This document shows positions 41,494 through 50,089 of a DNA stretch of 64,000 bases, piece by piece. The stretch spans positions 1 to 64,000 of the forward strand of contig DATJWB010000320.1 of the NCBI GenBank assembly GCA_035501495.1, given 5' to 3'. The stretch's first letter is position 1, and every line of letters begins with the position of its first letter. Made by a program: the position numbers and the translations under genes. Under the pieces are notes generated by a model. That model had not been told where the DNA came from and did not search any database. It saw nothing but the letters and a program-made list of their open reading frames with translations. The DNA comes from JAIQFL01 sp035501495 (GTDB lineage: Bacteria > Acidobacteriota > Terriglobia > Bryobacterales > Bryobacteraceae).

Positions 41494-44400
41494 AGAAATA
41501 CAGCTTCAGAGCCAACTGCAACTGGCGCGGCGTATTGATCTGGCTTCCCGAGCCCGTCAGCACCCCGAAGGTCTGGCTTTGCAGTTGCGTGGAGCCCGTC
41601 CCAAACCGAACCCGATTCAAGAGGTTGAACGCCTCGGCGCGGAACTCGAGTCGCGTTTTCTCCCGAATCGGAAATTCTCTTGTCACCGAAACGTTCTCGT
41701 TGAGATTCGGGAACAGGCGGAGGTCCGGATTGTAACGGGTCGAGTTGCCGATATCGTTCAGCGCCGTGCCCGTCCCCTGGATGGGGAACGGCCCGCTCCC
41801 ATAGGGCACGAAGAAGTGGTCCGAGCCAGGATCGAAGCCGCCGCTGAAACTCGGTTGCCATCCGCTGTACGAGGTGACGTACGGAGCAACCCGCCCCGAC
41901 GCGCCGTTCGCGTAGATGGGAAGCGTCAATGAGGTGCTGACGCCTACCGGCGTGCCGCTGTCATAGATCAGAATGCTCGCCACGCGCCAGTCGCCTACGA
42001 TCCAGGCGGCCGGCCCCGACTTCAGCATGCTCCTGCCTTTGCCGAACGGGAGATCGTAGACACCCGAGATTTTGACATCGTGTGTGACGTCGAACTGCCC
42101 AATCGATTTTTCCAGGTGACGGTCGAAAAAGTCGGCTGCATACTGCACCCCCCACGCTGTATCGGAATCGGTGAGAATCTTCGAGAACGAGTAGGACGCC
42201 TGCAGGATAAACCCGTGCGTCAGGCGCTTCGAGAAGGTCCCGATCAATGCATGGTACGTTGAGTGGCCGCTGTGATCGCCCTGCCCCGCATAGGTGTCGA
42301 TGTACGAGTATTGAGGATAGGGTCGCAGAGCCTGAGCCACGGTGGCGCGCGATCCCCACAGGGCGTTGAACCCCGGGAATGGCGCGAACACCCCGGCCGC
42401 ATTGGCCGTCGCCGAACCCACCAGGCTGTTGAGCACCGTGATACTCTGCGCCACGGTGCCGAAGGCCGTCAGGTAGGCCGGGCTGATCTGGTTGTACTGC
42501 AGCAGCTCCGACTGCAGATGGGAGCTGAGTACGCCGTTGTACCCCAGCTCGGCCACCATCGAGGTGCCGATCTGGCGCTGCACCGAGAAGTGGAAGTTAT
42601 CCAGTGCGGGAAGCTTGGTCGTCTCGTTGCCCTGGAACCACGCGACGCTGGTCCCGTTCGAGACCGAAGGGTTGATGAATGGCGGCACGGTGTAGGCCGG
42701 TATGCCCTGATCCGTGGTAAACGTGGGCAGAATTCCAGTGGTGCTGTTGCTGAATGTCTGGGTGAGCGTGAATCCGCTGTTGTGCGTGGATCCGCTGACC
42801 GACACCAGCGCACCATACAGGCGCGCATAGGACGCCCGGATCACGGTCTTCGAATCCCAGGAGTACGCCGCGCCTACATGGGGGCCGATGCCTTTAGTCC
42901 ACAGGTCGGCCAGCGTACGGCTGCCCACGCGCCCCGCTCCGCTTCCGGCAAACAGCACCGCGCCCAGAATGCCGCCCGCCGCCGGGTTGGGGGTCGTGGG
43001 CGAGAAGTCGGACCAGCGATCGTTCAGGCCCGTCGGCGGCAGGTTGATGTCGTAACGCAGTCCGAGATTCAAGACCAGCTTCGAGCTCACGCGCCAGTCG
43101 TCCTGAATATAACCGCCGAAATAGGTGAACTGCTGCCCGATAAACCGCACCGTATCGATCTGTCCGCTGTCCGCCTGGCCCAGCAGGAACGAAGCGAAGG
43201 CATTGCCTCCTGCATTCGGATTGGAGCCTCCGGGAACGCCGGTCTCCTGATAACTGAACCCTACGCAGCCGGCTTCGCACTGGCGTCCGAAGCCGTTGTA
43301 ATGATTCACCTGCAGCATGCCACCGAACTTGATGGTGTGACGTCCCTTGGTCCATGTGAAGTCGTCGTTGTAGCCGTATACAGTGTTCTCGGAGCCGTTA
43401 TCCGCCTGGCCTCCCCAGGTGCTGATGGTGTCGCCGGTCCCGCCCGAGAACAGGTTCACCAGGTTCTCGTCGCAGTTCGGCACGTTGATCAGGCAGAATT
43501 TGCTCTTCCAGTTCCCGATGTATTCCTGCGGCGGCTTGTGGTCCTGGCGCCAGTTGTTGCCGCCCGCGTAGAAGTGGTTCAGCTTGTTAGGAGCCAGTGT
43601 CCAATCCCAACTGAACCGGAACACGTCCGTATCCTGCGTCAGATCGTTGTAATTCGAGTACAAGCCCGGCAGCGTCGGCGGTCCGTCCGGTCCGGGAGTC
43701 TGATGCTCGCGGTCGTAGCCATAGTAACCGGAGATCCGGTGCTTGTTATTGAAGATATGGTCGCCCTTGATGCTGAACTTATTCACCGGATAGATCTGCG
43801 TCCCGGAGGTGATGAGGTAATTGTTGGCCACATAAGCGGCCGTTCCCGGTGCACCGCCGTTATTGGGCGCGAGCGCTCCGCTGGTCTGGAAAACGCTGAG
43901 AGCCTGCAGCGACGCCTGGCTGAAGAGGCTCTTGGGAATCTGGTTGCCGGGGAACACCTGGCGGGTGTAACTGCCGTCCGAATTCTGGACCTGGGTCAGC
44001 GGATTGTAGATGGGGATCAACACACCCGCCGACGTGACCCATTTGCTGAAATCGCCGTTGTACATCTCGGGGGTCGGGATGGTCGCGGTTACGCCGTTGG
44101 CCCCCGTACGATTGCGAAAACCCTCGTACGAGAAGAAGAAAAATGTCTTGTCCTTCCCGTGGATTACCTTCGGGATCCACACCGGCCCGCCCACCGTGAA
44201 TCCGAAATCGTTCTGCTTATAGATCGAGTTCGGGATCCTGGTCGCATTGTTGAAGAAGTTGTTGGCATCGAAGTCCGTGTTGCGCAGAAATTCGTACGCC
44301 GATCCGTGCAGCTGGTTCGTCCCCGACTTCGACACGTACGTCAGGTTCCCGCCGCCCGCATGGCCGAACTCCGCCTTGTACCCGTTGGTGTCCACGGAGA

Positions 44401-45061
44401 ACTGATCGATTGCCTCCACCGAAGGAGAGTTGGAAGCCACCCAGCTTTTCGAGAGCGCCCGGCTGGTATTGGTCGAGATTCCGTCCAACGATGTGCCGTA
44501 AGAGGCCGCCTGTCCGCCTCCCAGCATGAAGCCATTGTCGCCGCCCAGGTTCTTCGCGTCCGGTGTGACGGATGCCAGGTCGAACGGCGTCCGGACCGTC
44601 CCGCTCACCACCAACGGCAGGTCGTTCACCATTTTGTTCTGCAGCACGGTGCTGAACTTCCCGTCGTCGGTCTGCAACTGCACCGCCGAAGCGATCACCT
44701 CGACGGTCTGGGTCGCCACGCCAACCTCCAGTGTGATGTCGGCGCGTACCGTTTGGGATGCGTCGAGAGTCAATCCGCTTTCTTCGGAGGTGCGGAAGCC
44801 GCTCTTGTTGACTTTGACGTTGTAGGTGCCCGGCGGCAGGGCGGGCATTGTGTATTCTCCTGTTTGATTGGTCGTTGCCGTCAGCGTGACGTTCGTGGAC
44901 TGGTTGACGATCGTCACCGTGGCGCCAGGGACGATGGCGCCGGAGCTGTCGTGTACAACACCGGTGATGGTTCCGCGCTCGGACTGGGCGAATGCGGCGA
45001 AGGTAAAGAGCGAGATGCAAAGAGCCCGGAGGGCCCATTCGCGAACTTGGCGACAGTACAT
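41492..45061 (-). CDS. Oar-like TonB-dependent receptor with N-terminal carboxypeptidase-regulatory domain
   Basis: This 1189-residue outer-membrane protein has a signal peptide (ALRALCISLFTFAAFAQ), a carboxypeptidase regulatory-like Ig domain (about 30-110, with GTITGVVHDSSGAIVPGATV and ALPPGTYNVKVNKSGF), a plug with SLDGISTNTS and a long beta-barrel (about 250-1189) that ends in LQLALKLYF, the aromatic C-terminus used by the BAM machinery. This is the expanded acidobacterial receptor family; each probably takes up an oligomer, but the ligand is not readable. The ATG is preceded by AAGGAG at good spacing and by a plausible promoter. Its stop touches a dispersed repeat. Confidence 0.93.
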   Translation of the reverse strand: MYCRQVREWALRALCISLFTFAAFAQSERGTITGVVHDSSGAIVPGATVTIVNQSTNVTLTATTNQTGEYTMPALPPGTYNVKVNKSGFRTSEESGLTLDASQTVRADITLEVGVATQTVEVIASAVQLQTDDGKFSTVLQNKMVNDLPLVVSGTVRTPFDLASVTPDAKNLGGDNGFMLGGGQAASYGTSLDGISTNTSRALSKSWVASNSPSVEAIDQFSVDTNGYKAEFGHAGGGNLTYVSKSGTNQLHGSAYEFLRNTDFDANNFFNNATRIPNSIYKQNDFGFTVGGPVWIPKVIHGKDKTFFFFSYEGFRNRTGANGVTATIPTPEMYNGDFSKWVTSAGVLIPIYNPLTQVQNSDGSYTRQVFPGNQIPKSLFSQASLQALSVFQTSGALAPNNGGAPGTAAYVANNYLITSGTQIYPVNKFSIKGDHIFNNKHRISGYYGYDREHQTPGPDGPPTLPGLYSNYNDLTQDTDVFRFSWDWTLAPNKLNHFYAGGNNWRQDHKPPQEYIGNWKSKFCLINVPNCDENLVNLFSGGTGDTISTWGGQADNGSENTVYGYNDDFTWTKGRHTIKFGGMLQVNHYNGFGRQCEAGCVGFSYQETGVPGGSNPNAGGNAFASFLLGQADSGQIDTVRFIGQQFTYFGGYIQDDWRVSSKLVLNLGLRYDINLPPTGLNDRWSDFSPTTPNPAAGGILGAVLFAGSGAGRVGSRTLADLWTKGIGPHVGAAYSWDSKTVIRASYARLYGALVSVSGSTHNSGFTLTQTFSNSTTGILPTFTTDQGIPAYTVPPFINPSVSNGTSVAWFQGNETTKLPALDNFHFSVQRQIGTSMVAELGYNGVLSSHLQSELLQYNQISPAYLTAFGTVAQSITVLNSLVGSATANAAGVFAPFPGFNALWGSRATVAQALRPYPQYSYIDTYAGQGDHSGHSTYHALIGTFSKRLTHGFILQASYSFSKILTDSDTAWGVQYAADFFDRHLEKSIGQFDVTHDVKISGVYDLPFGKGRSMLKSGPAAWIVGDWRVASILIYDSGTPVGVSTSLTLPIYANGASGRVAPYVTSYSGWQPSFSGGFDPGSDHFFVPYGSGPFPIQGTGTALNDIGNSTRYNPDLRLFPNLNENVSVTREFPIREKTRLEFRAEAFNLLNRVRFGTGSTQLQSQTFGVLTGSGSQINTPRQLQLALKLYF

Positions 45062-45113
45062 GGTCTACTCCTTAGAGGATCATCCAGGTACTCTGATTCC
45101 CCTGATTCCGGTT

Positions 45114-45141
45114 AGTATATAACAGCACTTAGCCAGGGTCA
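45114..45141 (-). promoter_or_regulatory. Probable sigma70-like promoter of the TonB-dependent receptor gene
   Basis: Read on the minus strand: TGACCC (45141-45136) as -35, a 16-bp spacer, and TATACT (45119-45114) as -10, about 53 bp before the ATG at 45061. AAGGAG lies six bases before that ATG. The spacing and -10 match are good; the -35 is only partial. Confidence 0.45.
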
Positions 45142-45204
45142 CCGTTACCCGGCGGGATTTTACAGGAAGGGCTCCGGACCCGTTGTTATAATTGAGCGAG
45201 GGCC

Positions 45205-45558
45205 GTGAGGGGACAAGACATCAAGACGCTGGTAGTGCTGGCCCTGGCGCTGCTCCTCACCAACCTTCCGTGCCTGGCCGTCTGTCTCACGTGTGCCGTG
45301 CACCCGTCGGCGCCTCCCTGTCATCATCAGAAAACGTCCCATCGCGATGACGGCCAGAACTCCTGCCCGCACCAATCCATTCGCGCAATGGTGCCCTCCT
45401 CCCGTCCGGCGCATGCGATCACCCTTTCCTGCGCCGGGTCGAAGCAAGCCTGTTCGGGCATGGATACGCCGTATCTCCCCCACATTTCGTTCGAGCCGCT
45501 GACCGGTCTGTCGCCGCCCGATTCTCTTGCCAACCGCCTCGTAGTGCTCCGCGTTTAG
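45205..45558 (+). CDS. Small exported Cys/His-rich protein
   Basis: This 117-residue protein starts with a hydrophobic signal (TLVVLALALLLTNLPCLAVC). The mature part has many possible metal ligands: CLTCAVHP, PPCHHQKTSHRDD, NSCPHQS and a later Cys pair (LSCAGSKQAC). The Cys/His spacing is irregular. A TATAAT at 45187-45192 lies only 12 bp before the GTG at 45205, so the message would be nearly leaderless or the start lies further in. It stands 56 bp before the Met/His-rich protein gene. Together they suggest periplasmic copper or heavy-metal handling, but no family is recognised. Confidence 0.55.
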   Translation: MRGQDIKTLVVLALALLLTNLPCLAVCLTCAVHPSAPPCHHQKTSHRDDGQNSCPHQSIRAMVPSSRPAHAITLSCAGSKQACSGMDTPYLPHISFEPLTGLSPPDSLANRLVVLRV

Positions 45559-45614
45559 TTCCTCCGGATACTTCGCTCTGCAAGTCCTTTCGCGTTGAGA
45601 TCAAGGAGAACGAA

Positions 45615-47105
45615 ATGAAGAGTGTGGCTTCGCGCCTCTCGAATGTGGCGCAGGCACTCCTGCCTGCCGCGTCCCGACTCATCGGGACGCTTGTCGGCCG
45701 CCATCGAGTGCCATGCCGGCCGTGGTTTCCGATCTTGCTGTGCATCGGCGCGTCCCTCACCATCGTCCGGGCGCAGGACCCCGTGCCGCCCAAGCCGGCC
45801 GGCCCGACGAAGAGCGACCAGACGGCCGACCATTCACAGATGAAAGGTATGGACCACTCTCAGATGCAGGGCATGGATCACTCGAAAATGCAAGGCATGG
45901 CCGGCATGGAAGGCATGGACATGTCCGACGAGGATCCCGCCGAATCGGTGTTGATGGGCCAGGCTTCCGGCACCAGCATGGGGCCGAAATCGTGGCCCAT
46001 GCCGATGCGCATGGTGCGGCTGGGCTCATGGCGCACCATGTTTATGGGCAACGCTTTCCTGGTGGAGACGCAGCAGTCCGGACCGCGCGGCGGCGACAAG
46101 TTGTACGGCCCGAACTGGTTCATGGGCGAAGCCGAACACCGCATCGGCAAAGGCAGCTTTCTGTTCCAGCTCATGCTCAGCCTAGAGCCCGCGACGGTTA
46201 CCGGGCGCGCCTTCCCCGAGCTGTTTCAGACCGGTGAAACCGCCTTTGGCAAGCCTCTCGTAGACGCTCAGCATCCGCACAATCTCATCATGGCCATCGG
46301 GTTCAACTACGCTCGCCCGGTCGCCGAAAACACCGTCCTGCAGTTTTATTTCGCCCCCGTCGGGGACCCGGCGCTCGGCCCGGTGGCGTTCCCTCACCGC
46401 GCCTCCGCCTCCGAACTGCCGCAGGCGCCGCTCGGCCATCACTGGCAGGACTCCAGCCACATTGCCGACGAAGTCGTGACCGTCGGTGTCACTCACCAGA
46501 AAGTCCGGCTGGAGGCCAGCGGCTTCTACGGCACCGAACCCGGCGAGAATCGCTGGATTCTCCAGACCGGCCCCATCAATTCGTGGGCTACGCGATTCTC
46601 GGTCTTCCCGTCGAAGAACTGGATGGTGCAGGTGTCCGCCGGAAGGCTCAATCACCCGGAACGGCAGTCTCCCGGCGACGTCTTCCGTTCGACCGCATCG
46701 CTGCACTATACCAAGCCTCGCGCCGCCGGCAGTTGGTCGTCGAGCCTGATCTGGGGCCGCAATCACGACACCTTCACGCACCGCAACCTGAATTCCTATC
46801 TCGCCGAGTCCGAGTTCCCCCTCACGCGCCGGAACTTCCTCACCGGCCGCGCCGAACTCGTGGACAAGGACGAGCTCTTCGACGACCAGCCCAGCCTCGA
46901 GGAACAACTGGACCGCACGGTTGGAAGCACGTTCCGCATCGCCGCCTACACCGCGGGCTACACCCGCGATGTCTTCGTTTCCCGGCTCTGGGAGACGGGC
47001 ATTGGAGCGAATCTGACCACCTACACCGTGCCGCAAGCGATCCACCCCTATTACGGCGGTCACCCCGTGGCAGTCAGCGTCTTCTTGCGCGTCCGATTGA
47101 GGTGA
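45615..47105 (+). CDS. Exported Met/His-rich beta-barrel-like protein; repeat-derived N-terminus
   Basis: This 496-residue protein has an ATG at 45615 with a strong AAGGAG site. Residues about 10-29 (VAQALLPAASRLIGTLVGR) are coded by a dispersed repeat read in frame. A signal-like segment follows (WFPILLCIGASLTIV, cleavage at RAQ). Next is a metal-binding stretch of four DHSQMxGM-type repeats (about 75-105) ending EGMDMSDED. The rest looks like an outer-membrane barrel rich in aromatic alternation, ending VFLRVRLR. Met/His repeats of this type bind copper in CopA/PcoB-like proteins. The repeat insertion may have lengthened the signal; a GTG at 45708 would start after it. Confidence 0.7.
   Translation: MKSVASRLSNVAQALLPAASRLIGTLVGRHRVPCRPWFPILLCIGASLTIVRAQDPVPPKPAGPTKSDQTADHSQMKGMDHSQMQGMDHSKMQGMAGMEGMDMSDEDPAESVLMGQASGTSMGPKSWPMPMRMVRLGSWRTMFMGNAFLVETQQSGPRGGDKLYGPNWFMGEAEHRIGKGSFLFQLMLSLEPATVTGRAFPELFQTGETAFGKPLVDAQHPHNLIMAIGFNYARPVAENTVLQFYFAPVGDPALGPVAFPHRASASELPQAPLGHHWQDSSHIADEVVTVGVTHQKVRLEASGFYGTEPGENRWILQTGPINSWATRFSVFPSKNWMVQVSAGRLNHPERQSPGDVFRSTASLHYTKPRAAGSWSSSLIWGRNHDTFTHRNLNSYLAESEFPLTRRNFLTGRAELVDKDELFDDQPSLEEQLDRTVGSTFRIAAYTAGYTRDVFVSRLWETGIGANLTTYTVPQAIHPYYGGHPVAVSVFLRVRLR
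45642..45701 (+). repeat. Dispersed inverted repeat, copy 4 (left arm, inside a coding sequence)
   Basis: The left arm (GTGGCGCAGGCACTCCTGCC) and its palindrome (CCCGACTCATCGGG) lie in frame inside the N-terminal codons of the 45615 gene, which they translate as ALLPAASRLIG. No right arm follows. It is the only copy inside a gene. Confidence 0.85.
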
Positions 47106-47169
47106 CGTTTTTGCCGAAAGCTGCGCGGGAGCGAGGCCAACCCACGTCCTGATAAACTGATTCAGCGAC

Positions 47170-49791
47170 GTGACTCCCCACGCCTCGATTGCCCATTATC
47201 GAGTCACCGCCAGGCTTGGCGAGGGCGGCATGGGCGAAGTGTGGCGCGCCACGGATACCAAGCTGAATCGCGAGGTCGCCATCAAGGTCATCTCCGCGAG
47301 TTTCGCCGAAGATGCCGGCCGCCTCACGCGTTTCACCCGGGAAGCCCAGGTGCTCGCGTCACTCAATCATCCAAACATCGCCGCCATCTACGGAGTCGAA
47401 GAGCGCGCATTAGTGATGGAACTGGTGGAAGGGCCGACACTCGCCGAGCGCGTCGCGCAGGGCCCCATCCCGCTCGATGAAGCGATCCCCATCGCCCGCC
47501 AGACCGCCGAGGCGCTCGAGTACGCCCATGAACGGGGCATCGTCCACCGCGATCTCAAGCCCGCCAACATCAAGCTGACTCTCGACGGCCGCGTCAAGGT
47601 GTTGGATTTCGGGCTCGCCAAGGCGCTCGGTTCGGAGTCCTCTCAGCAAAGCGGCTCTACCGTGACCATCGGCGCCACCCAGATCGGCATGATCATGGGG
47701 ACGCCAGCTTACATGAGTCCCGAGCAGGCCAAAGGCAAGCCCGTCGATCAACGCACCGACATCTGGGCGTTTGGTGTCGTGCTTTGGGAGATGCTCACCG
47801 GCCGCCCCCTGTTCGACGGAGAGGCAGTTACCGAGATTCTGGCGCAGGTGCTGACCCAGGAGCCCGACTGGAGCCAGGCTCCGCCGCGCTTCGAGAAGTT
47901 GCTGCGAAGCTGCTTGCGCAAGGATCCCAGGCAGCGCCTCCGCAGCATCGGCGATTGGGAACTCCTGCTGCAGGACGCCCCGATACCTCCGCCCGCCGGG
48001 CGCCGCCCGTCCGCACGCCTCGCCTGGGCCCTCACAGCGATTCTCGCCGCAGCCGCCGCCTGGGGTTGGCTGCGCCGTCCGCCGCAAGCCGCTGCCCCGT
48101 CGTACAGCCTCGACATCGTGCCGCCGGAAGGCGCCACGTTTTATCTCGACGTCAGCTCCGGGATGCACGCCATTTCACCCGACGGGCAGACGCTGGCGTT
48201 CATCGCCACCTCCAAAGGCACCCGCCATATCTGGCTCCGGCCCCTCGACGTTCCCACCGCACGCCCGCTCCCCGGAACCGAACTTGCCGACGGGCTTTTC
48301 TGGTCTCCCGAAGGACGGCGCCTCGGGTTCACTGCGGGCAACAGTATCAAGGTCGTGGACATCCTCACCGGCACCATCAAGAACCTGTGCGACAGTGACA
48401 ACCGGATCCGGGGAGCAAGCTGGAACGCCGCCGGGACTATCATTTTCGGTGCGGCGTCGTCGCCCATCATGCGGGTATCCGAGGATGGAGGCACGCCCGT
48501 TCTCGCCACAGTTTTGGCTCCCGGGCGCGAGGTGACGCACTGGTTCCCCCAGTTCCTGCCTGACGGCAAGCGGTTTCTGTACTGGGTTCGAAGCGTGGGA
48601 CCGGAAAAGAGCGGCGTGTACGCCGGGTCTCTCGACGTCGCTCCCGAAAAGCAGATCCGGCAACAGATACTGGCAACACCACACAATGCGGTATACTCCG
48701 CGCGACACCTCCTCTTCCTGCGCGGAAGAACTCTGTTCGCCCAACCCTTCGATGTCGATCGGTTGTCTCTCGAGGGCGCGGCGGCACCGATTGCCGACGG
48801 TGTGGCCAGCTTCCAACTGGCGCATTTCTCGGTCTCGCAGAGTGGCGTGCTGACGTGGTCGGCAGCCTCTACTCTTGGCAGGAGTGTGACCATTCTGTCC
48901 CGCGACGGCGCCCTGACCGAGACGCTGGGAAAGCCCGATGCTTTCATCGGCCTCCGCCTGTCTCCCGACGGACACTCGGTGGCTCTGCCGCTGCTCAACC
49001 CGGAGTCGGCGGCCACTGACCTGTGGACTATGGATCTTTCGCGCGGCGTTCTGGTTCGTTTGACCGATGATGCCGGCGTAAACAACACTCCGGTATTTTC
49101 GCCCGATGGAAAAACGATCGTATTCTCGTCGGCCCGCGGAGGAGTCTACCGCATGTACCGGAGGGCGATCGCCGGCAGTGCCTCGGAGGAACCGGTTCAG
49201 CCCGCCGCAAGCACGCAATTCCCCTCCGATTGGTCCCGGGATGGAAAGACCCTCGCATATTGGGAATTCGATGCCCCGGGCCACAGCCGCCTCATGCTCC
49301 TGCCGGTCAATCCCATCGGGAAACCGATCCCACTGCCGGCTCCCAATGCGCTCAATGTGAGCCCAAGGCTCTCGCCTTCGGGAAAATGGGTCGCATTTTC
49401 GTCCAACGAGAGCGGCACGTTCGAAATCTATGTGCAGGCACCTGCCGAACCGGGCGCCGACTCCTCTCCCAAGATCCGCATCTCCGCCAGCGGCGGCCTG
49501 AATCCTGCCTGGAGCTCCGATGGCAGCGAGCTGTTCTTCAATACGCTGGACGATCGCCTCATGACGGTCCCGATCCAGTCCGCCGGTGGACGCTTCGAAG
49601 CCGGCGCACCTCGGCAGCTATTCGCTCTGGGTGGAACGAGTCTTTTTAACGGAGGCACCTATTGGGAGCCCATCGGCAACGGGCAGCGATTCGTCGTGCT
49701 CCGCTCGGCGCCCCCCACCGAGCGCGACAATCGCATCCACATCCTGACCAACTGGCAGGCCTCTCTGCGTCCCAATCCAACCACCCGCTAG
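47170..49791 (+). CDS. Ser/Thr protein kinase with C-terminal WD40/TolB-like beta-propeller
   Basis: This 873-residue membrane kinase has a Hanks-type kinase domain (about 10-270): GEGGMGEVWRATD, Lys39 in EVAIKVI, catalytic Asp128 in HRDLKPANIKLT, DFGLAKAL and GTPAYMSPEQAKG. A TM helix near 284-303 (WALTAILAAAAAWGWL) follows, then a periplasmic beta-propeller of PD40/TolB-like repeats (SPDGQTLAFIA, SPDGKTIVFSS, SPSGKWVAFSS). The layout is common in acidobacteria; the propeller probably senses a ligand or holds a partner. The start is a GTG at 47170. The next gene unit begins after a dispersed repeat that follows the stop by 2 bp. Confidence 0.93.
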   Translation: MTPHASIAHYRVTARLGEGGMGEVWRATDTKLNREVAIKVISASFAEDAGRLTRFTREAQVLASLNHPNIAAIYGVEERALVMELVEGPTLAERVAQGPIPLDEAIPIARQTAEALEYAHERGIVHRDLKPANIKLTLDGRVKVLDFGLAKALGSESSQQSGSTVTIGATQIGMIMGTPAYMSPEQAKGKPVDQRTDIWAFGVVLWEMLTGRPLFDGEAVTEILAQVLTQEPDWSQAPPRFEKLLRSCLRKDPRQRLRSIGDWELLLQDAPIPPPAGRRPSARLAWALTAILAAAAAWGWLRRPPQAAAPSYSLDIVPPEGATFYLDVSSGMHAISPDGQTLAFIATSKGTRHIWLRPLDVPTARPLPGTELADGLFWSPEGRRLGFTAGNSIKVVDILTGTIKNLCDSDNRIRGASWNAAGTIIFGAASSPIMRVSEDGGTPVLATVLAPGREVTHWFPQFLPDGKRFLYWVRSVGPEKSGVYAGSLDVAPEKQIRQQILATPHNAVYSARHLLFLRGRTLFAQPFDVDRLSLEGAAAPIADGVASFQLAHFSVSQSGVLTWSAASTLGRSVTILSRDGALTETLGKPDAFIGLRLSPDGHSVALPLLNPESAATDLWTMDLSRGVLVRLTDDAGVNNTPVFSPDGKTIVFSSARGGVYRMYRRAIAGSASEEPVQPAASTQFPSDWSRDGKTLAYWEFDAPGHSRLMLLPVNPIGKPIPLPAPNALNVSPRLSPSGKWVAFSSNESGTFEIYVQAPAEPGADSSPKIRISASGGLNPAWSSDGSELFFNTLDDRLMTVPIQSAGGRFEAGAPRQLFALGGTSLFNGGTYWEPIGNGQRFVVLRSAPPTERDNRIHILTNWQASLRPNPTTR

Positions 49792-49793
49792 CG

Positions 49794-49926
49794 ACCTGGC
49801 GCGGGCACTCCTGCCTGCCGCGTCCCGACTCATCGGGACGCGTTTTCGAGCGTTTACCATTGCTTCCGGCGAGGGGTTTTCTTTTTGCCGCCAGGAAGTG
49901 GGGAGTCTCCGCAATCGCGCCACGTC
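49794..49926. repeat. Dispersed inverted repeat, copy 5 (left arm, degraded right arm)
   Basis: The left arm (CTGGCGCGGGCACTCCTGCC) and the palindrome (TCCCGACTCATCGGGA) begin 2 bp after the kinase stop. A central TTTTCGAGCG segment and only a short right end (CGCGCCACGTCC, to 49926) remain. Confidence 0.75.
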
Positions 49927-49954
49927 CTCTTCGCCAGTCTGCTACACTCCCTTC

Positions 49955-50089
49955 ATGCCGGAACTTCGTGAAGTCCCCGATGAAGCTCCGCCCTTTCTGG
50001 GTACCTGGAGACGCGTTTACATTGGTGTCCTGATCTACCTCGTCCTCATCATCACCGTCTTCTACCTGTTCACCCGGGCCTATCGATGA
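49955..50089 (+). CDS. 44-residue single-TM protein coupled to the SSS symporter
   Basis: This short protein starts MPELREVPDEAPPFLGTWRR and has one TM helix (VYIGVLIYLVLIITVFYLFT) ending RAYR. The N-side is acidic and the C-side basic, so the N-terminus probably faces out. Its stop overlaps the symporter start by four bases (ATGA). Small single-helix partners occur with other solute-sodium symporters, so a role in assembly or regulation of the transporter is plausible. I do not recognise a named family. Confidence 0.75.
   Translation: MPELREVPDEAPPFLGTWRRVYIGVLIYLVLIITVFYLFTRAYR

Noticed and set aside
42263..45115. A 950-codon open frame antisense to the TonB-dependent receptor gene
   Set aside because: No family motif, Arg/Val/Gly-rich composition; the opposite strand encodes a complete receptor with signal, plug and barrel.
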